64,000 bases of DNA. Origin: Coccinella septempunctata (Eukaryota; Arthropoda; Insecta; Coleoptera; Coccinellidae). Both the position numbers and the translations under genes were made by a program. The notes beneath the pieces were generated by a model that was not told the DNA's origin, searched no databases, and worked only from the letters and a program-made list of their open reading frames with translations. The stretch covers positions 6,115,001 through 6,179,000 of the forward strand of contig NC_058198.1 in NCBI RefSeq assembly GCF_907165205.1, given 5' to 3'. Shown here piece after piece: positions 24,601 through 37,600 of this stretch; the stretch's first letter is position 1; every line of letters starts with the position of its first letter.

Positions 24601-27600
24601 CGAGGCGGATTATAATATTGGCTCAAGGATATCCCTGTCCTAGTTCCTGAGGTTGTGCAAAAACTGAAGGGATTCTGCTATCGAACCTGAACCCGTTCCA
24701 CATCGAGGCTAAATTATGAAAAAAGTTACGTTTAATTCGAGTGCATTCACGTCTTTCTCCTCATCCACAGAGAACAAATATTTTGATGTCATAAAAATAT
24801 ATCAGATTTCGAGGATGTTTCGATGAAAACTCGATTAATTATTCAAACTACGTATTTTAATGTAGGAAAATGTTGAAAATTGAGATATGACATCATCGAT
24901 AATTTGTTTAAGCGACAATCCCAGTTTACTTTACAAACATAACCTTATTTAAACTTTAGTTTTCAAAAAACTATCTACGTAAAAATTTTCAGCCCACCTA
25001 ATTCATCGATAATGTGAAAAAACTACAACAACCTTCATGAGTTGTCAATAAAGATTGATACGTATTGTGGATCTTCGCAGCGGTAGAAGCATTTTCCACT
25101 TTCCATTTTACGTTAAAATTCAAAATGTTGGAATATTTCCAGACTCTGAGGATCATGAACCTGATGAAAGCTTAAAGCTTATATCTCATATAGGTATGAT
25201 TTTCGTAGGTATAATTTCCAGATATGATACGTGGAACTTCCAAAACGAGATCGAAGAATGAATCAATATTTAATGAGACACATTTTCCAGAACATTTGTC
25301 GAGACGGACAAATATTGTCGGATGGGATCGATTCAAGGCCATGTCGTCTGTTGTTTCAAATTTCCGGTTGTAATATGGTTTAGTGCGAAAAACAACCGGA
25401 GGAAAAAACAAAAAGTGCCCTGCTATTGGAAAATAATCTTGAGAAAACAGAGGTTTCAGCATTTAGGCAAATGCTGTGTAATAGGGGTGGAATAATAATG
25501 ATGTGGGTTGGAAAAACATCAATAAACCTGATTTTCCAGGATGAGCGTCTTTTAAATGCAAATTGTTGTTCGGGATTTTTTGTTTGCAATCGAGTGAGGT
25601 GGGATCGGAAGAAAGGAAACCCTATAGCTGTACGGTTTTGAAATGGGTCAACATGGATATCTCGGAGCTTTTCGCGGACGATATCCCTGTTTTTTATGTT
25701 GGAGTTTCGCCCCGGAAAAAAATAGTTTCCGCTCCCTCCACTTACGCAGAGCAAATGTAAGCCTGTCCCTTCAAGATTTTCCTAATCGGAAATTTCTTGG
25801 GTGGGCCAGGTGAAAGGAATATAACGTTACACAATATTCTTTTATATTCCGAACGAATACCGGAATGAAATTTCCCGCACCTCCTTTTTTGTTCGAGTGG
25901 GTCCTGTCACATTTTTCCACTCTTAATTTCGTTTCATTCCGCTCGTGTTTTCTGAACGATTCGAACGGCGAACGTTAAAAAAAAAGATGCGATGAATAGA
26001 CTCTGGAAACCCGAACGCAATTATCAGCTTTCGCCCCTCTCATCTGTTGGACTCCTACTTCAGCAATTACACACACATCCATCGGCTGTCGAAGGCTTTT
26101 CATTTATCGCTTATGAAATCTGATTCTCATAATTGAGGTAAAAAAATTATTCGCATGATATGCGCTACGTTTGATTGTCATTGTGAAACTCCTACTTTTC
26201 TGACGGATAGAACTAGATTCTGGTACCATATGTCATCGAAATACTCCTATAGTTTCTATGAAAATCTTGAACAAAATATTAGCGGATTATTTCATTAATT
26301 TTTTTAATCTTAAACAGGTCGTATATTGAGTGAAGCATATTTTGGTAGGTGCTTGAGTTTTTCTTGAAACTTATCATGTGTTTTCTGTCTCAACATTTTA
26401 AAAGCAAGAAATGATGACGAGAATTTGTCACTACAAACAATTTTCCGATTGTATCACTTGTTTTTCAGATGTAAGGATAAAATAAAATATTATTTTCCAC
26501 ATATTGCAACACAATAAGAAGATTCTTATATATCTTGTATTTAAGGGTTCCTACATTAAGTTTCAAAACGATTTCATTCATTTGGATAAAAAGTAGACGT
26601 AATGCTGATTAGCAACCGTCCAGTTTTGATCATTAGTTATCTAGGGAAAAGAATATATAACAAATCCAATGCACCAATTTTCACAAAATGGCCTGCCTAT
26701 TCATTTTCATCTTATCAAATTTCTCGTTATCAAGAACCTATATTTTCTCATCAGTTTTTATAGTTGCTATATTTTATGGTTATCGAAATTTCGATTAAAC
26801 CATCTGAATTTTAATCTAATCTTTCTAACTGAAAATTTCGAATGAATGGCGATTTCACGACTTAATTTTCCCGAACAAGGATCCGATATCGATCTGTAAA
26901 GACCCCTAAATATCCCGTATTCCTTGTAGTCATCCTCATTTGATTTCATCCTATTCCCGACACATTCATATGCATGTACGGCAATGATCTTCCCACTGTT
27001 TGATTATGGATTTATTCAGCTGCGTAGGCAGGGGGTCAGTTAATAGGATTTATGGGCTTGTTTTTCGAGGAAGTATGGAATTTGACCCTTACTTGATAGT
27101 CATCCCATGTCGAGATTATATTGTGTAAGTTTACCAAGTTCCTCGTCTCCATTGAAAAATTTTTCCGGCCTCGGAGAAGGGCATACGCTTTCACTTTCAT
27201 CTCGTGACAGAATATTTCTTGGGGCATCTAACTCCCAGCGTGTCCTTCCTTGAAGTAGATGATCGAAATATTCAGAAGAGATAATATATTGGTTTTAATT
27301 ATAGCATTTTCAAGAAATTTCATCAACATTTGATGAAAATTACAATTAGTTTGGCGTCCTTGAACCTGAGATCCTAACTAAATGAGATGGTTCGTATCAC
27401 ATATCTTCGATGTGGAATTTTCACAATTTTCTCCAACTGAATCGATGGTCCTCACAAATTTCACATAATAAAACACACCATGGAACATGGTTCAGGTTTA
27501 AGTACCTCCTGGTAATAAGGATTCGATGAGAGAACTCAATTTACAAGAGTTATAAACAACAGAAAAATAATCGAATACAAACTGAAACTGAATTATTTCA

Positions 27601-28159
27601 GGCGAGTGAAAAAGACTTCGGCTCTTACGAAGTTTTCCTACCTCAATGTGCGGGATTCGTTTCGAGATTGAGGCAATTTTTCAGGACGAATAGTAAAAGA
27701 TAGGATATTTTGAGTGGCCCACTTAAATGAAACGGCTGGTATATAAGCAACGCCGTCAATATCGAAGAGATTCGATTATTCGCTTCTCCCATGTCTGCTC
27801 TGTCCTCGCCACTGCAAGAACACACGAATGATGCAGAAAAAACGACTAGATGACGTTTCGAATTGATCAATTCGATATAATTTTTTTCGTTGCCGGTAGC
27901 ACTTGAAATAATCTGCCCCACAAGAGTTAGGGATATCGTATTCAATCGTTTTTAAAAGCATGTAATCTTCGAGAAAATCGCTGTAAAATCATTCAAAACT
28001 CAATAACAACTTGAATCTATCCAATACAAATCAGTATGAGACATTTCGTCAATCTGGTCGCCTTTTTTCTGAAGTTTGATTCTTTGCATATGCTTCATGA
28101 ATGTTCTTATTTTGAAATGAAGGCAGTTTATCAACGGCTTCGAAACGAGTTTTCTGAAA
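21691..28159. other. No supported gene; AT-rich non-coding DNA
   Basis: Frames of up to 124 codons (25380-25754, minus) are present but unrecognised. A 98-codon frame at 23594-23890 (plus) also lacks any domain. Bases 28030-28159 may be the 5' untranslated part of the Tc1-like element, but no left inverted repeat matching its right end was found. Confidence 0.4.
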
Positions 28160-29177
28160 ATGCCAAGACGTAAATTAACAAACGCTGAGGCTAATAGGGC
28201 TTTCGGAATGCTACAGGGTGGCCTAACTCAGGTTGTTGTAGCGCAAAGGCTCCATGTCAGCCAAAGTGTGATTTCTCGACTTTGGAATAGGTTCAGGGAG
28301 ACAGGTTCCGTGTTGGAAAGACGAAGGCTTGGTGGGCGACGAAAAACAACACCTGCTCAGGATCGTTTCATCACCGGCGAGAAGAAACCCTACATCTACG
28401 TGTAGAATGCTACGGAATACTCTGCAAAATGCAGATGGGGTCCAAGTTTCCATCGAAACCATCAGACGACGTTTGAGAGGGGTGAATCTAGGTTCTAGAC
28501 GTTCATTGAGAGGAGTTCCATTAACACGTGACCATAAGCGTCAAAGACTGGAATGGGCAAGGCAGCATATCAATTGGAACGATCAATGGCGTAGTGTCCT
28601 TTTCACTGATGAATCCAGATATGGACGATTTTCAGATTCTCGAAGAATAAGGGTATGGACAATCCCACGCATACCCCGTAATCGTCGCTATGTCCAAGAA
28701 GTCCATCCATTCCGAGGGGGTAGTGTTATGGTATGGGCCGGGATATGTTTCAACGGTCGCACAGATCTACACATTTGTCCTGGGAATATGACCGCCTTAC
28801 ACTATAGGGAGCATGTCATTGACAATGTTGTGGCAAATTTTCACGCTGCTATTGGTGAAACTTTTCAATTTCTAGACGATAACGCTAGACCGCACCCTGC
28901 AGCCATAGTTGAGAATGCGCGCGAGGAGCTTGGTATTCCACATTCACCAATACCTCCGCACTCACCAGATTTGAATTGCATATAACATGCATGGGATATG
29001 CTCCAAAGAAGATTAGATAATCATCAACCTACCCCAGAATCCTTAAATGATCTGACAGAGCTTCTGCCCTGTTTATGGAACCAAATTCCTCAAGAAATGT
29101 TCAACAACCTCGTGTGTAGTATGCAAAGAAGATGTCAAGCTGTTATTGATGCCCGTGGAGGCCATACATTGTATTGA
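28160..29177 (+). pseudogene. Tc1-like DD34E transposase, frameshifted and with the catalytic Glu turned into a stop
   Basis: The start ATG at 28160 opens MPRRKLTNAEANRAF, a paired-type helix-turn-helix (SQSVISRLWNRF), then a GGRRKTTPAQDRF AT-hook-like linker. A frameshift near 28370-28380 moves the frame to the one starting 28329. It continues through a second helix region (IRRRLRGVN) and the catalytic domain: first Asp in LFTDESRYG, GGSVMVWAGI, second Asp in FLDDNARPH. Exactly 34 residues later, in SPDLNCI, the position of the third acidic residue is TAA (28983-28985). The same frame continues beyond it with WDMLQRRLDNHQ and a typical C-terminal GGHTLY, ending at TGA 29175-29177. The protein would be inactive on two counts. 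The family is secure; the subfamily is not assigned. Confidence 0.88.
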
Positions 29178-29250
29178 TACTCTTAAAATGCTTGAATTCT
29201 TTGGGAATAAAATTTCGTTATTTTACTCGATTTTTCTTAACCAGCCTGTA
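28160..29250 (+). mobile_element. Tc1-like DNA transposon, left end unresolved
   Basis: The element carries one transposase pseudogene (28160-29177) and a short 3' flank. The right end probably lies at CCAGCCTG followed by TA (29249-29250), since Tc1-type elements integrate at TA. The reverse complement, TACAGGCTGG, is not found upstream, so the left terminal repeat has been lost, diverged or truncated. Overall reading is clear and much better preserved than in the fossil near 9.4 kb. Confidence 0.7.
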
Positions 29251-32200
29251 TACGCTGCAGACCTACAGGCTAAAATTAATTTGCAACTTGAAATCATATT
29301 AATATGAATTTTCATCACAAGAATCCTATATTTTTTTGCAATTTAAGTCAATATCCCTAACTCATGCGGAGCTGTTTATTTCCTCGAATGGGTATCATAT
29401 GTTAATCATAACATTCCAGAAATTTTCAAAGAATAATTTAACAATTTGAAAGACTCAGACGAATTCGGTGAGCTCTCCATCAAAAAACGTGCTCGGTTTG
29501 AAAGAACTTCAATGTTCTCCATCGAATCATAATCAGTCCGAACCGAATTATGTTTTTGCTGCCTGATCAATTCGGAAGAGGAAAATCTGTGATCATGTTC
29601 GTTCTGCAGGTATAAATCAATATTATCACACGATGGAGAACAATCTAATTCCTATTTCCGCGCGTCCTGCAGCAGCAGCAGCTTTATATTATTCGTTCCA
29701 ATCCGACACATTTCCAGTTTTTCCTTTCCGGAATGCACTTCAAAATAATTGAGCACGACCCGTTCCGGTCTGGTGCTTGCGTGAATGAATCGGTATAACC
29801 GCAAATGACAGAAGACCACTAAGAATTCACTTATCCATCCATCGATTTCGGTAATCAATAGAATAGCTTTGTCAACACCACGGCAGCCGGGGCTCTTTCG
29901 CACGACAAGGCTGAGAGGCTGTCTTCGACCCCATTTTATATGTTAAGCCGGCTTCAGACGTGTTCCGTTTATGTGGACTCAGCAAATTTGCATCCCATTG
30001 ATTTCTATTAAGAGCATTCCCCAGAACTTCTGCCGTTCAAGAAGGAAATCTATCCACAATAGAATTATGTTTTGAGAAAGATGAATTCGAAGAGGCCCGT
30101 CAGGTTCATTCTTCGTCCCTCATTTCCATAAATTGAGTCAATGCGTTGAAAAAGCAATGGCAGCTTTTTTTTTTCTTCGTCCCCTTCGCAGGTCTTGTTC
30201 CGTCGAATAAACGAACATTCACTCAACACGAGGGCTCTGAAGGACTCAATCTACGTCGACTAGATCGGTGCTCCATTCGAGTATCCATAAATATTCCTAT
30301 CCGAATGAAAACAGACATTCTGATTTGAAAACAATTTTCGAGTCGACGTGGACATAGAAATGAGCTGACAGCTGACTATGAATGCCATAAAAAAAGCTTC
30401 AATATTTCAACAGTTCTAAAGAAAATTTGGGGAGCAAATGGTAGACATTCTTCAAAAATTCAAAGTTCAAAAATATTTGTCTTCGAGAAGGCTCTGATAT
30501 CTCAAGAATGGAGACATAATTCAAGACGAGTCTAGATATTCAATGAATACAAATGTGAAAGACTTGAATATGCTGCTGTAGATCTATTAATGTTCTCAAA
30601 GCACCGTTTGGCAGTCAAACAGGTGCTCCACGAATCTTTGTACGAGTTTAATCTCTACTCATTAAGATATCCTAATGAAAAAAAAGTCAATTTGTTTCTT
30701 ATAGGTTAGATTAAGGTTATCCTATCATTGAAAAGTTCAAGAGGTTCATCATGGTGGTAGCTCTATAAGAATTATTAGATCTTCACCACATTCAATGGGG
30801 TTGCCAGTAGTCTTAAACCAACATGGCGTTGATTTTGCTCCAAAAATTGATATTCAGGTATTCATGAATAAATTATCGGCATATCCAGAACTCGCATCGA
30901 ATTTTATCGGCATGTTATCTTAGCTAGACAGGAACTATCTGTCAAAAACCATGTATCGAAGCAAAAATACTCCCGAATAATTTTTTTACGAGTGCCGTAA
31001 AGCAGGGAAATTATATTTCTATTGTAGGCTACGGGGTCTTCATAAAACGAACCATAAAAGCTCAAATTAAAAAGGACCCTTTCCAGATACGAAATTCAGA
31101 ACTAGGAGAAGTCATAAATTCGGCGATCGTAAAAACTTCGCGCAATTAAATATGTGTAAAATCTATAAACGCGAGTTTGAAATTGAAATTTCACTTGCAG
31201 GTAGCCCGTATAACATGTACAAAATAGATTAGCTCTGTATAAAGGTACGCCATGTTATTCTGGATGGTGAAAAGTTCATTCGCCTTCAGAATATGATGGA
31301 TCGAGCCAGAAAGGAGCTATAATATTTGCTAGAAAGGAAGCCATATGAAAAGGAGTTTTCAGGTTATAAAACATGCGAATATGAATTGCTGCTTCAGATG
31401 CGAGCTGAATTCACCGAACTAGGGACATCCCTTTCCTCTACTCTTTGATATGGCAAATATATACACAAGGATGTACCATAATTAAAAAAACATCAGCTTC
31501 GTCCCGATATCATTGGTTTCACTGCAGTTGAAGAGGGAAACGGTATATTTTAACCCCCTCAAAGAACTGGATATCTGTTCTCTATAATCATGTATTCTGA
31601 TTTCCGCATTTCCGTTCCTCAAACCGTTTTGATTCAACAACCATTTATGATGACAATTTTCTGATTCTCTTATACCGTGTGTCATCTAGGAATAGCCAGC
31701 TTCAAGCGAAGAAGCTGGCATCTAATCTTAGATATTCATGAATCAAAAGCTTGGACGTCATCATTCATACTTCAAGTGGCATCGACCAAAATATATCTCT
31801 TTCTAGAATCTTGACCAGGCTTCCAATTCAACCTATCCCTAGTTCAATTTCAGGTCATTTGGCAGGTTTGAATTATGCATCTTTTGCTGGATATACTAAC
31901 TGCCAAATGTCACGACAGTATCAATGTCTCAATTTCCACTATTAAGAACAGCAAAATTAAGACGCATGTAAATGCAAATGTTCCAACAAAATTCTACACG
32001 AGACCCGGTCTAAAACAGAATTATAATGGATACTCCAGCTCCCTACACAGAGTTTTCCAATTATGACGCCGAATTTTTCACCTCTCAAATTAAAAAAAAA
32101 ACTCGAGATGGAATGTTTTCGCGTAAAATACAAACTCAGCGCAACACTTCATACAAGAAATGGATCCAAATGAAGTTTTTCGTACCTCCCGAGAGGCGAA

Positions 32201-34030
32201 CATAAAAATTACAAGAGGTAGCCGAACTAACTTTCCATTTCCATGTCGTTTCCAAGACGCAGCACATAAGGAATTTTCTTATGGGAGAGAAACTCTCGGG
32301 TGGGCAGATATATCCTGCTTTTCTGTGTGCGAGGTAGCAAAAAATATTGAAATGATTCGATTATCCCGTATCCGTGAGGAATATAAATAAAGGAAGCACA
32401 TTCCTGGTACATCCAGCCCATGCTTCATCATTATTTGATGAAGCTGGATAATTTTCTTTCTAGACCACTCAACGTCCGATGCGCAAAAGTTCCCCATTCC
32501 TGTCATCTGTATTCAGTAGGGGACCTCTGATATTACCAAACAGGTCAAGTTTCAGACAGGAACATATCCCATTTTATTCTCTTTTTCCACTTTTCCCAGA
32601 CTATCGGAGATTTATTTTTCAGTTATGATCGTATATTTCACCAATTCCTCTGGATTAATTTACCGTTCGATGCAGTTGGAATCGGAAACGAAGCCGGTTT
32701 TTTTTAGATACCGAAGTCGACAAATACTACGCTCCTCAGAGATTTTCGTCAACAATTTTCATTTCCACCTTCGCAGTGAAAAACTGAATATGTTAGTTTA
32801 TGTACGTTAAACAGGCAGATGTTACCACAAAAATATGTTCAAAGATTTCTCCTGAAGAAAGAAGACATACCCATACTTCTGAATTTCATCTAACATATGA
32901 TGGTAAAAGTAACTTTATGAAAACTACTAGGAAATAAAGATCGAAGCACACATTCAGCACCAATTATGAAGACATTTTTTCATCATTATCAATTTGTAGA
33001 ATAATCAATATTTCGTTAACTCGATGTCAAAGCAGTAGATCGGGCAGAAAACAAAATTTCTCGTTGCATGAAGCGTCTCACCACACGAGATGTGGGCAGC
33101 TATGTTCAGTTCATATTAATCAGCTAGTTAATTGAGAAAGCGGCTAGGACGGACTGTCAAATCAAGTTTAGTGCCAGAATTATCAGACTGTTCCGACATC
33201 GCCTTTCTCCACGGTTAATAAGTCCCAAGATCAAGTTTCAGCATGATACAATCTAATTGATTACCTTGCATTCGGTATTGAGACATCGTTTCAGATCGAA
33301 ACGGGCTAGTTGAAGCTAAACAATATTTGAAAAGAAAAACGAATTGAGTGAATGGGAAGAATTGAATATTCTTCCAATAATAAGACCACAATTCGAGAAT
33401 ATTATTCGATGTTTCGGAGGAAGTTGTTCATCAACTTTCAATTGAAACACACAAAAAACATCAAAATTATTATTTCTTCAATGAGGTGCTTTTCATTTTA
33501 TTTTTCTGAACGAGCGAAATAAACGATAACCAACCACAATTTCTTCATCAATATTCTTTCTGCAAAATATCCGATGTTTTCAAAAACTCAACCTTGTTTT
33601 AAATATTCTCTTCATTCTTGGCGTCATGGTTTTTTGAAATTAGAAGGCTTTGGATAAATAACTGAGAAATTAAAGTATTGAAGATACATTTTCAGGTCAC
33701 GAACAGAATTCAGTGGCTGTTTTTATGTTCGAACGTGATTTGAGTGACGGCGAAAACAATTAAAAGACTTCAAGTGAATCACTTATTCGGACGATACGAG
33801 AACCATAAAGTTTCCGACATAACTGTTTGTTGAGTATATCTGTTCTGTGATAATTTCAACGGAAGTGGAACAGGAAACTCTCGTGCAACATTTATATGTT
33901 CATAAGGTTTAGTGGCAGAACCTAGCGCCTGTTTTCTAACGACCAGACTATTAAACTTCAACGTATAACTCCATCTTCGGAACCAAAGTTCCAAAGCCAA
34001 AAATTTCTAGTAAGCAAAGCCGGGATTAAA
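29251..34030. other. No supported gene; AT-rich non-coding DNA
   Basis: Only short frames (83 codons or fewer) are present. A short CAG run near 29671-29682 and poly-T tracts were the only simple repeats noted. Confidence 0.45.
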
Positions 34031-34060
34031 TTTCAACTATATTTATTTCAACTATATTTA
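34031..34060. repeat. Exact 15-bp tandem duplication at the edge of the satellite block
   Basis: TTTCAACTATATTTA occurs at 34031-34045 and again at 34046-34060, about 20 bases before the first 174-bp repeat unit. Confidence 0.85.
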
Positions 34061-34082
34061 TACGAATAAGCGGAAACACTAC

Positions 34083-34637
34083 GTCGCGGCGAAAGCGTTC
34101 GGTCTTGAGGAAGTTTTAACTGAACCCAACTTTTTGGGAATTTTTCGAAGGTCAGATTTCGAGTAGTTTTTCTTCCAGGATAATTATCGTAGATTTAAAT
34201 ATGATACATATTCTGATAGAGCAATTCATCTAGTTATAAATCTGAAAAGTTCACCCATCTCGGCGCAACCGTTCGGTCTTGACGAATTCTTAACTGAACC
34301 CAACATTTTGGGAATTTTTCGAAGGTCAGCTTTCGAGTAATTTTTCTTTCAGGATAATTCTCGTAGATTTAAATGTGATACACATTCTGATAGAGCAATT
34401 CATCTAGTTATACATCTGAGAAGTTCAACCATCTCGGCGCAAACGTTCGGTCTTGAGAAAGTTTTAACTGAACCCAACTTTTTGGGAAGGTCAGCTTTCG
34501 AGTAGTATTTCTTCTGGGATAATTATCCAAGATCTAGATATGATACATATTCTGAAAATGCAATACTTCTAGTAATGAATCTGAGAAGTTCATATATCTC
34601 GGCGGAACCGTTCGGTATTGACGAATTCTCAAGTGAA
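34083..34637. repeat. 174-bp tandem repeat, left flank of the 494-bp array
   Basis: The anchor CGTTCGG recurs at 34096, 34270, 34444 and 34609, spacings of 174, 174 and 165. Each unit carries TTTTAACTGAACCCAAC or a close variant, TCGAAGGTCAG and AATATGATACATATTCTG, and copies differ by scattered substitutions and a short deletion in the third. The fourth unit stops about 28 bases after its anchor, where the 494-bp satellite begins. The sequence is unrelated to the 494-bp monomer. No coding capacity was seen. Confidence 0.85.
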
Positions 34638-37600
34638 ATTTGAAATTTTTTGAAAAATGCCCTTTCCAAGATAAAAAACAGAACGAAGGAAGATAGGATT
34701 TTGAAACTGCACACCATAGATTCGACGTGTTCGAAAACCTTTATTTTCATACCAAAATCTCGAATATCTGGCTCTGTTTAGAAGAAAATAATTTTTTTTG
34801 TTTTTCCACTTTTCATTTTCGAGTTGACTTCGAAGGGTTCTCTGGAGTGCAATTCTCTATTGAATCATCAACTGTTTGGTTTTCTAGAATCTTCACAACA
34901 AATTCCATGCACTCCATATCCAAGGACAGTAATAGAACATCCTGATTTTTAGACAGAGTAGCAAATAGATCATTTTAGGGGGGTCTAACCCCTTGCTCAT
35001 TTTTGACCCAAAAAATCGAAATTTTCGAAATCGAGTTTTTGTGCTAGGGTGGAAGCCTAGACAACGCTGATTATATAACCGGAAATCCCAATTGGATCAG
35101 ACGAATATAACAGGAGATATCGCAGATTGAAAATTGCAAATTTTCGAAAAATGCCATTTCCAAGATGAAAATCTAAACGAACGGAGATAGGCTTTCGAAA
35201 TTACTTGCAATGGATTCAGCGTGTTCGAAAACCTATATTTTCATACCAAACTTTCCAATATATGACACTGTTTAGGAGAAAATAATTTTTTTTGTTTTTC
35301 CACTTTTCATTTTCGAGTTGACTTCGAAGAGCCCTCTGGAGTGCAATTCTCTATTGAAGCATCAACTTTTTGGTTATCTAGAATCTCCGAAACAAATTCT
35401 ATGCATTCCATATCCTAAGACACTTATAGAACATCCTGATTTTTAGACAGAGTAGCAAATAGGTCATTTTAGGGGGGTCTAACCCCTTGCTCATTTTTGA
35501 CCCAAAAAATCGAAATTTTCGAAATCGAGTTTCTGTGCTAGGGTGGAAGCCTAGGCAACGCTGATTATATAACCGGAAATCCCAATTGGATCAGACGAAT
35601 ATAACAGGAGATATCGCAGATTGAAAATTGCAAATTTTTGAAAAATGCCATTTCCGAGATGAAAATCTAAACGAACGGAGATAGGCTTTCGAAATTACTT
35701 GCAATGGATTCAGCGTGTTCGAAAACCTATATTTTCATACCAAACTTTCCAATATATGACACTGTTTAGGAGAAAATAATTTTTTTTGTTTTTCCACTTT
35801 TCATTTTCGAGTTGACTTCGAAGAGCTCTCTGGAGTGCAATTCTCTATTGAATCATCAACTGTTTGGTTTTCTAGAATCTTCACAACAAATTCCATGCAC
35901 TCCATATCCGAGCACAGTAATAGAACATCCTGATTTTTAGACAGAGTAGCAAATAGGTCATTTTAGGGGGGTCTAACCCCTTGCTCATTTTTGACACAAA
36001 AAATCGAAATTTTCGAAATCGAGTTTTTGTGCTAGTGTGGAAGCCTAGACAACGCTGATTATATAACCGGAAATCCCAATTGGATCAGACGAATATAACA
36101 GGAGATATCGCAGATTGAAAATTGCAAATTTTCGAAAAATGCCATTTCCAAGATGAAAATCTGAACGAACGGAGATAGGGTTTCGAAATTACTTGCAATG
36201 GATTCAGCGTGTTCGAAAACCTATATTTTCATACCAAACTTTCCAATATATGACACTGTTTAGGAGAAAATAATTTTTTTTGTTTTTCCACTTTTCATTT
36301 TCGAATTGACTTCGAAGGGCCCTCTGGAGTGCAATTCTCTATTGAAGCATCAACTTTTTGGTTATCTAGAATCTCCGAAACAAATTCTATGCATTCCCTA
36401 TCCTAAGACACTAATAGAACATCCTGATTTTCAGACAGAGTAGCAAATATGTCATTTTAGGGGGGTCTAACCCCTTGCTCATTTTTGACCTAAAAAATCG
36501 AGATTTTCGAAATCGAGTTTTTGTGCTTGAGTGGAAGCCTAGGCAACGCTGATTATATAACCGGAAATCCCAATTGGATCAGACGAATATAACAGGAGAT
36601 ATCGCAGATTGAAATTTGCAATTTTTCGAAAAATGCCATTTCCAAGATGAAAATCTAAACGAAGGGAGATAGGCTTTCGAAATTGCTCGCAATAGATTCA
36701 GCGTGTTCGAAAACCTATATTTTCATACCAAAATCTCAAATATCTGGCTCTGTTTAGGAGAAAAAATTTTTTTTTGTTTTTCCACTTTTCATTTTCGAGT
36801 TGACTTCGAAGAGCTCTCTGGAGTGCAATTCTCTATTGAATCATCAACTGTTTGGTTTTCTAGAATCTTCACAACAAATTCCATGCACTCCATATCCGAG
36901 GACAGTAATAGAACATCCTGATTTTTAGACAGAGTAGCAAATAGGTCATTTTAGGGGGGTCTAACCCCTTGCTCATTTTTGACCTAAAAAATCGAAATTT
37001 TCGAAATCGAGTTTTTGTGCTAGGGTGGAAGCCTAGACAACGCTGATTATATAACCGGAAATCCCAATTGGATCAGACGAATATAACAGGAGATATCGCA
37101 GATTGAAAATTGCAAATTTTCGAAAAATGCCATTTCCGAGATGAAAAACTAAACGAACGGAGATAGGCTTTCGAAATTACTTGCAATGGATTCAGCGTGT
37201 TCGAAAACCTATATTTTCATACCAAACTTTCCAATATATGACACTGTTTAGGAGAAAATAATTTTTTTTGTTTTTCCACTTTTCATTTTCGAGTTGACTT
37301 CGAAGAGCCCTCTGGAGTGCAATTCTCTATTGAAGCATCAACTTTTCGGTTATCTAGAATCTCCGAAACAAATTCTATGCATTCCATATCCTAAGACACT
37401 TATAGAACATCCTGATTTTTAGACAGAGTAGCAAATAGGTCATTTTAGGGGGGTCTAACCCCTTGCTCATTTTTGACCCAAAAAATCGAAATTTTCGAAA
37501 TCGAGTTTCTGTGCTAGGGTGGAAGCCTAGGCAACGCTGATTATATAACCGGAAATCCCAATTGGATCAGACGAATATAACAGGAGATATCGCAGATTGA

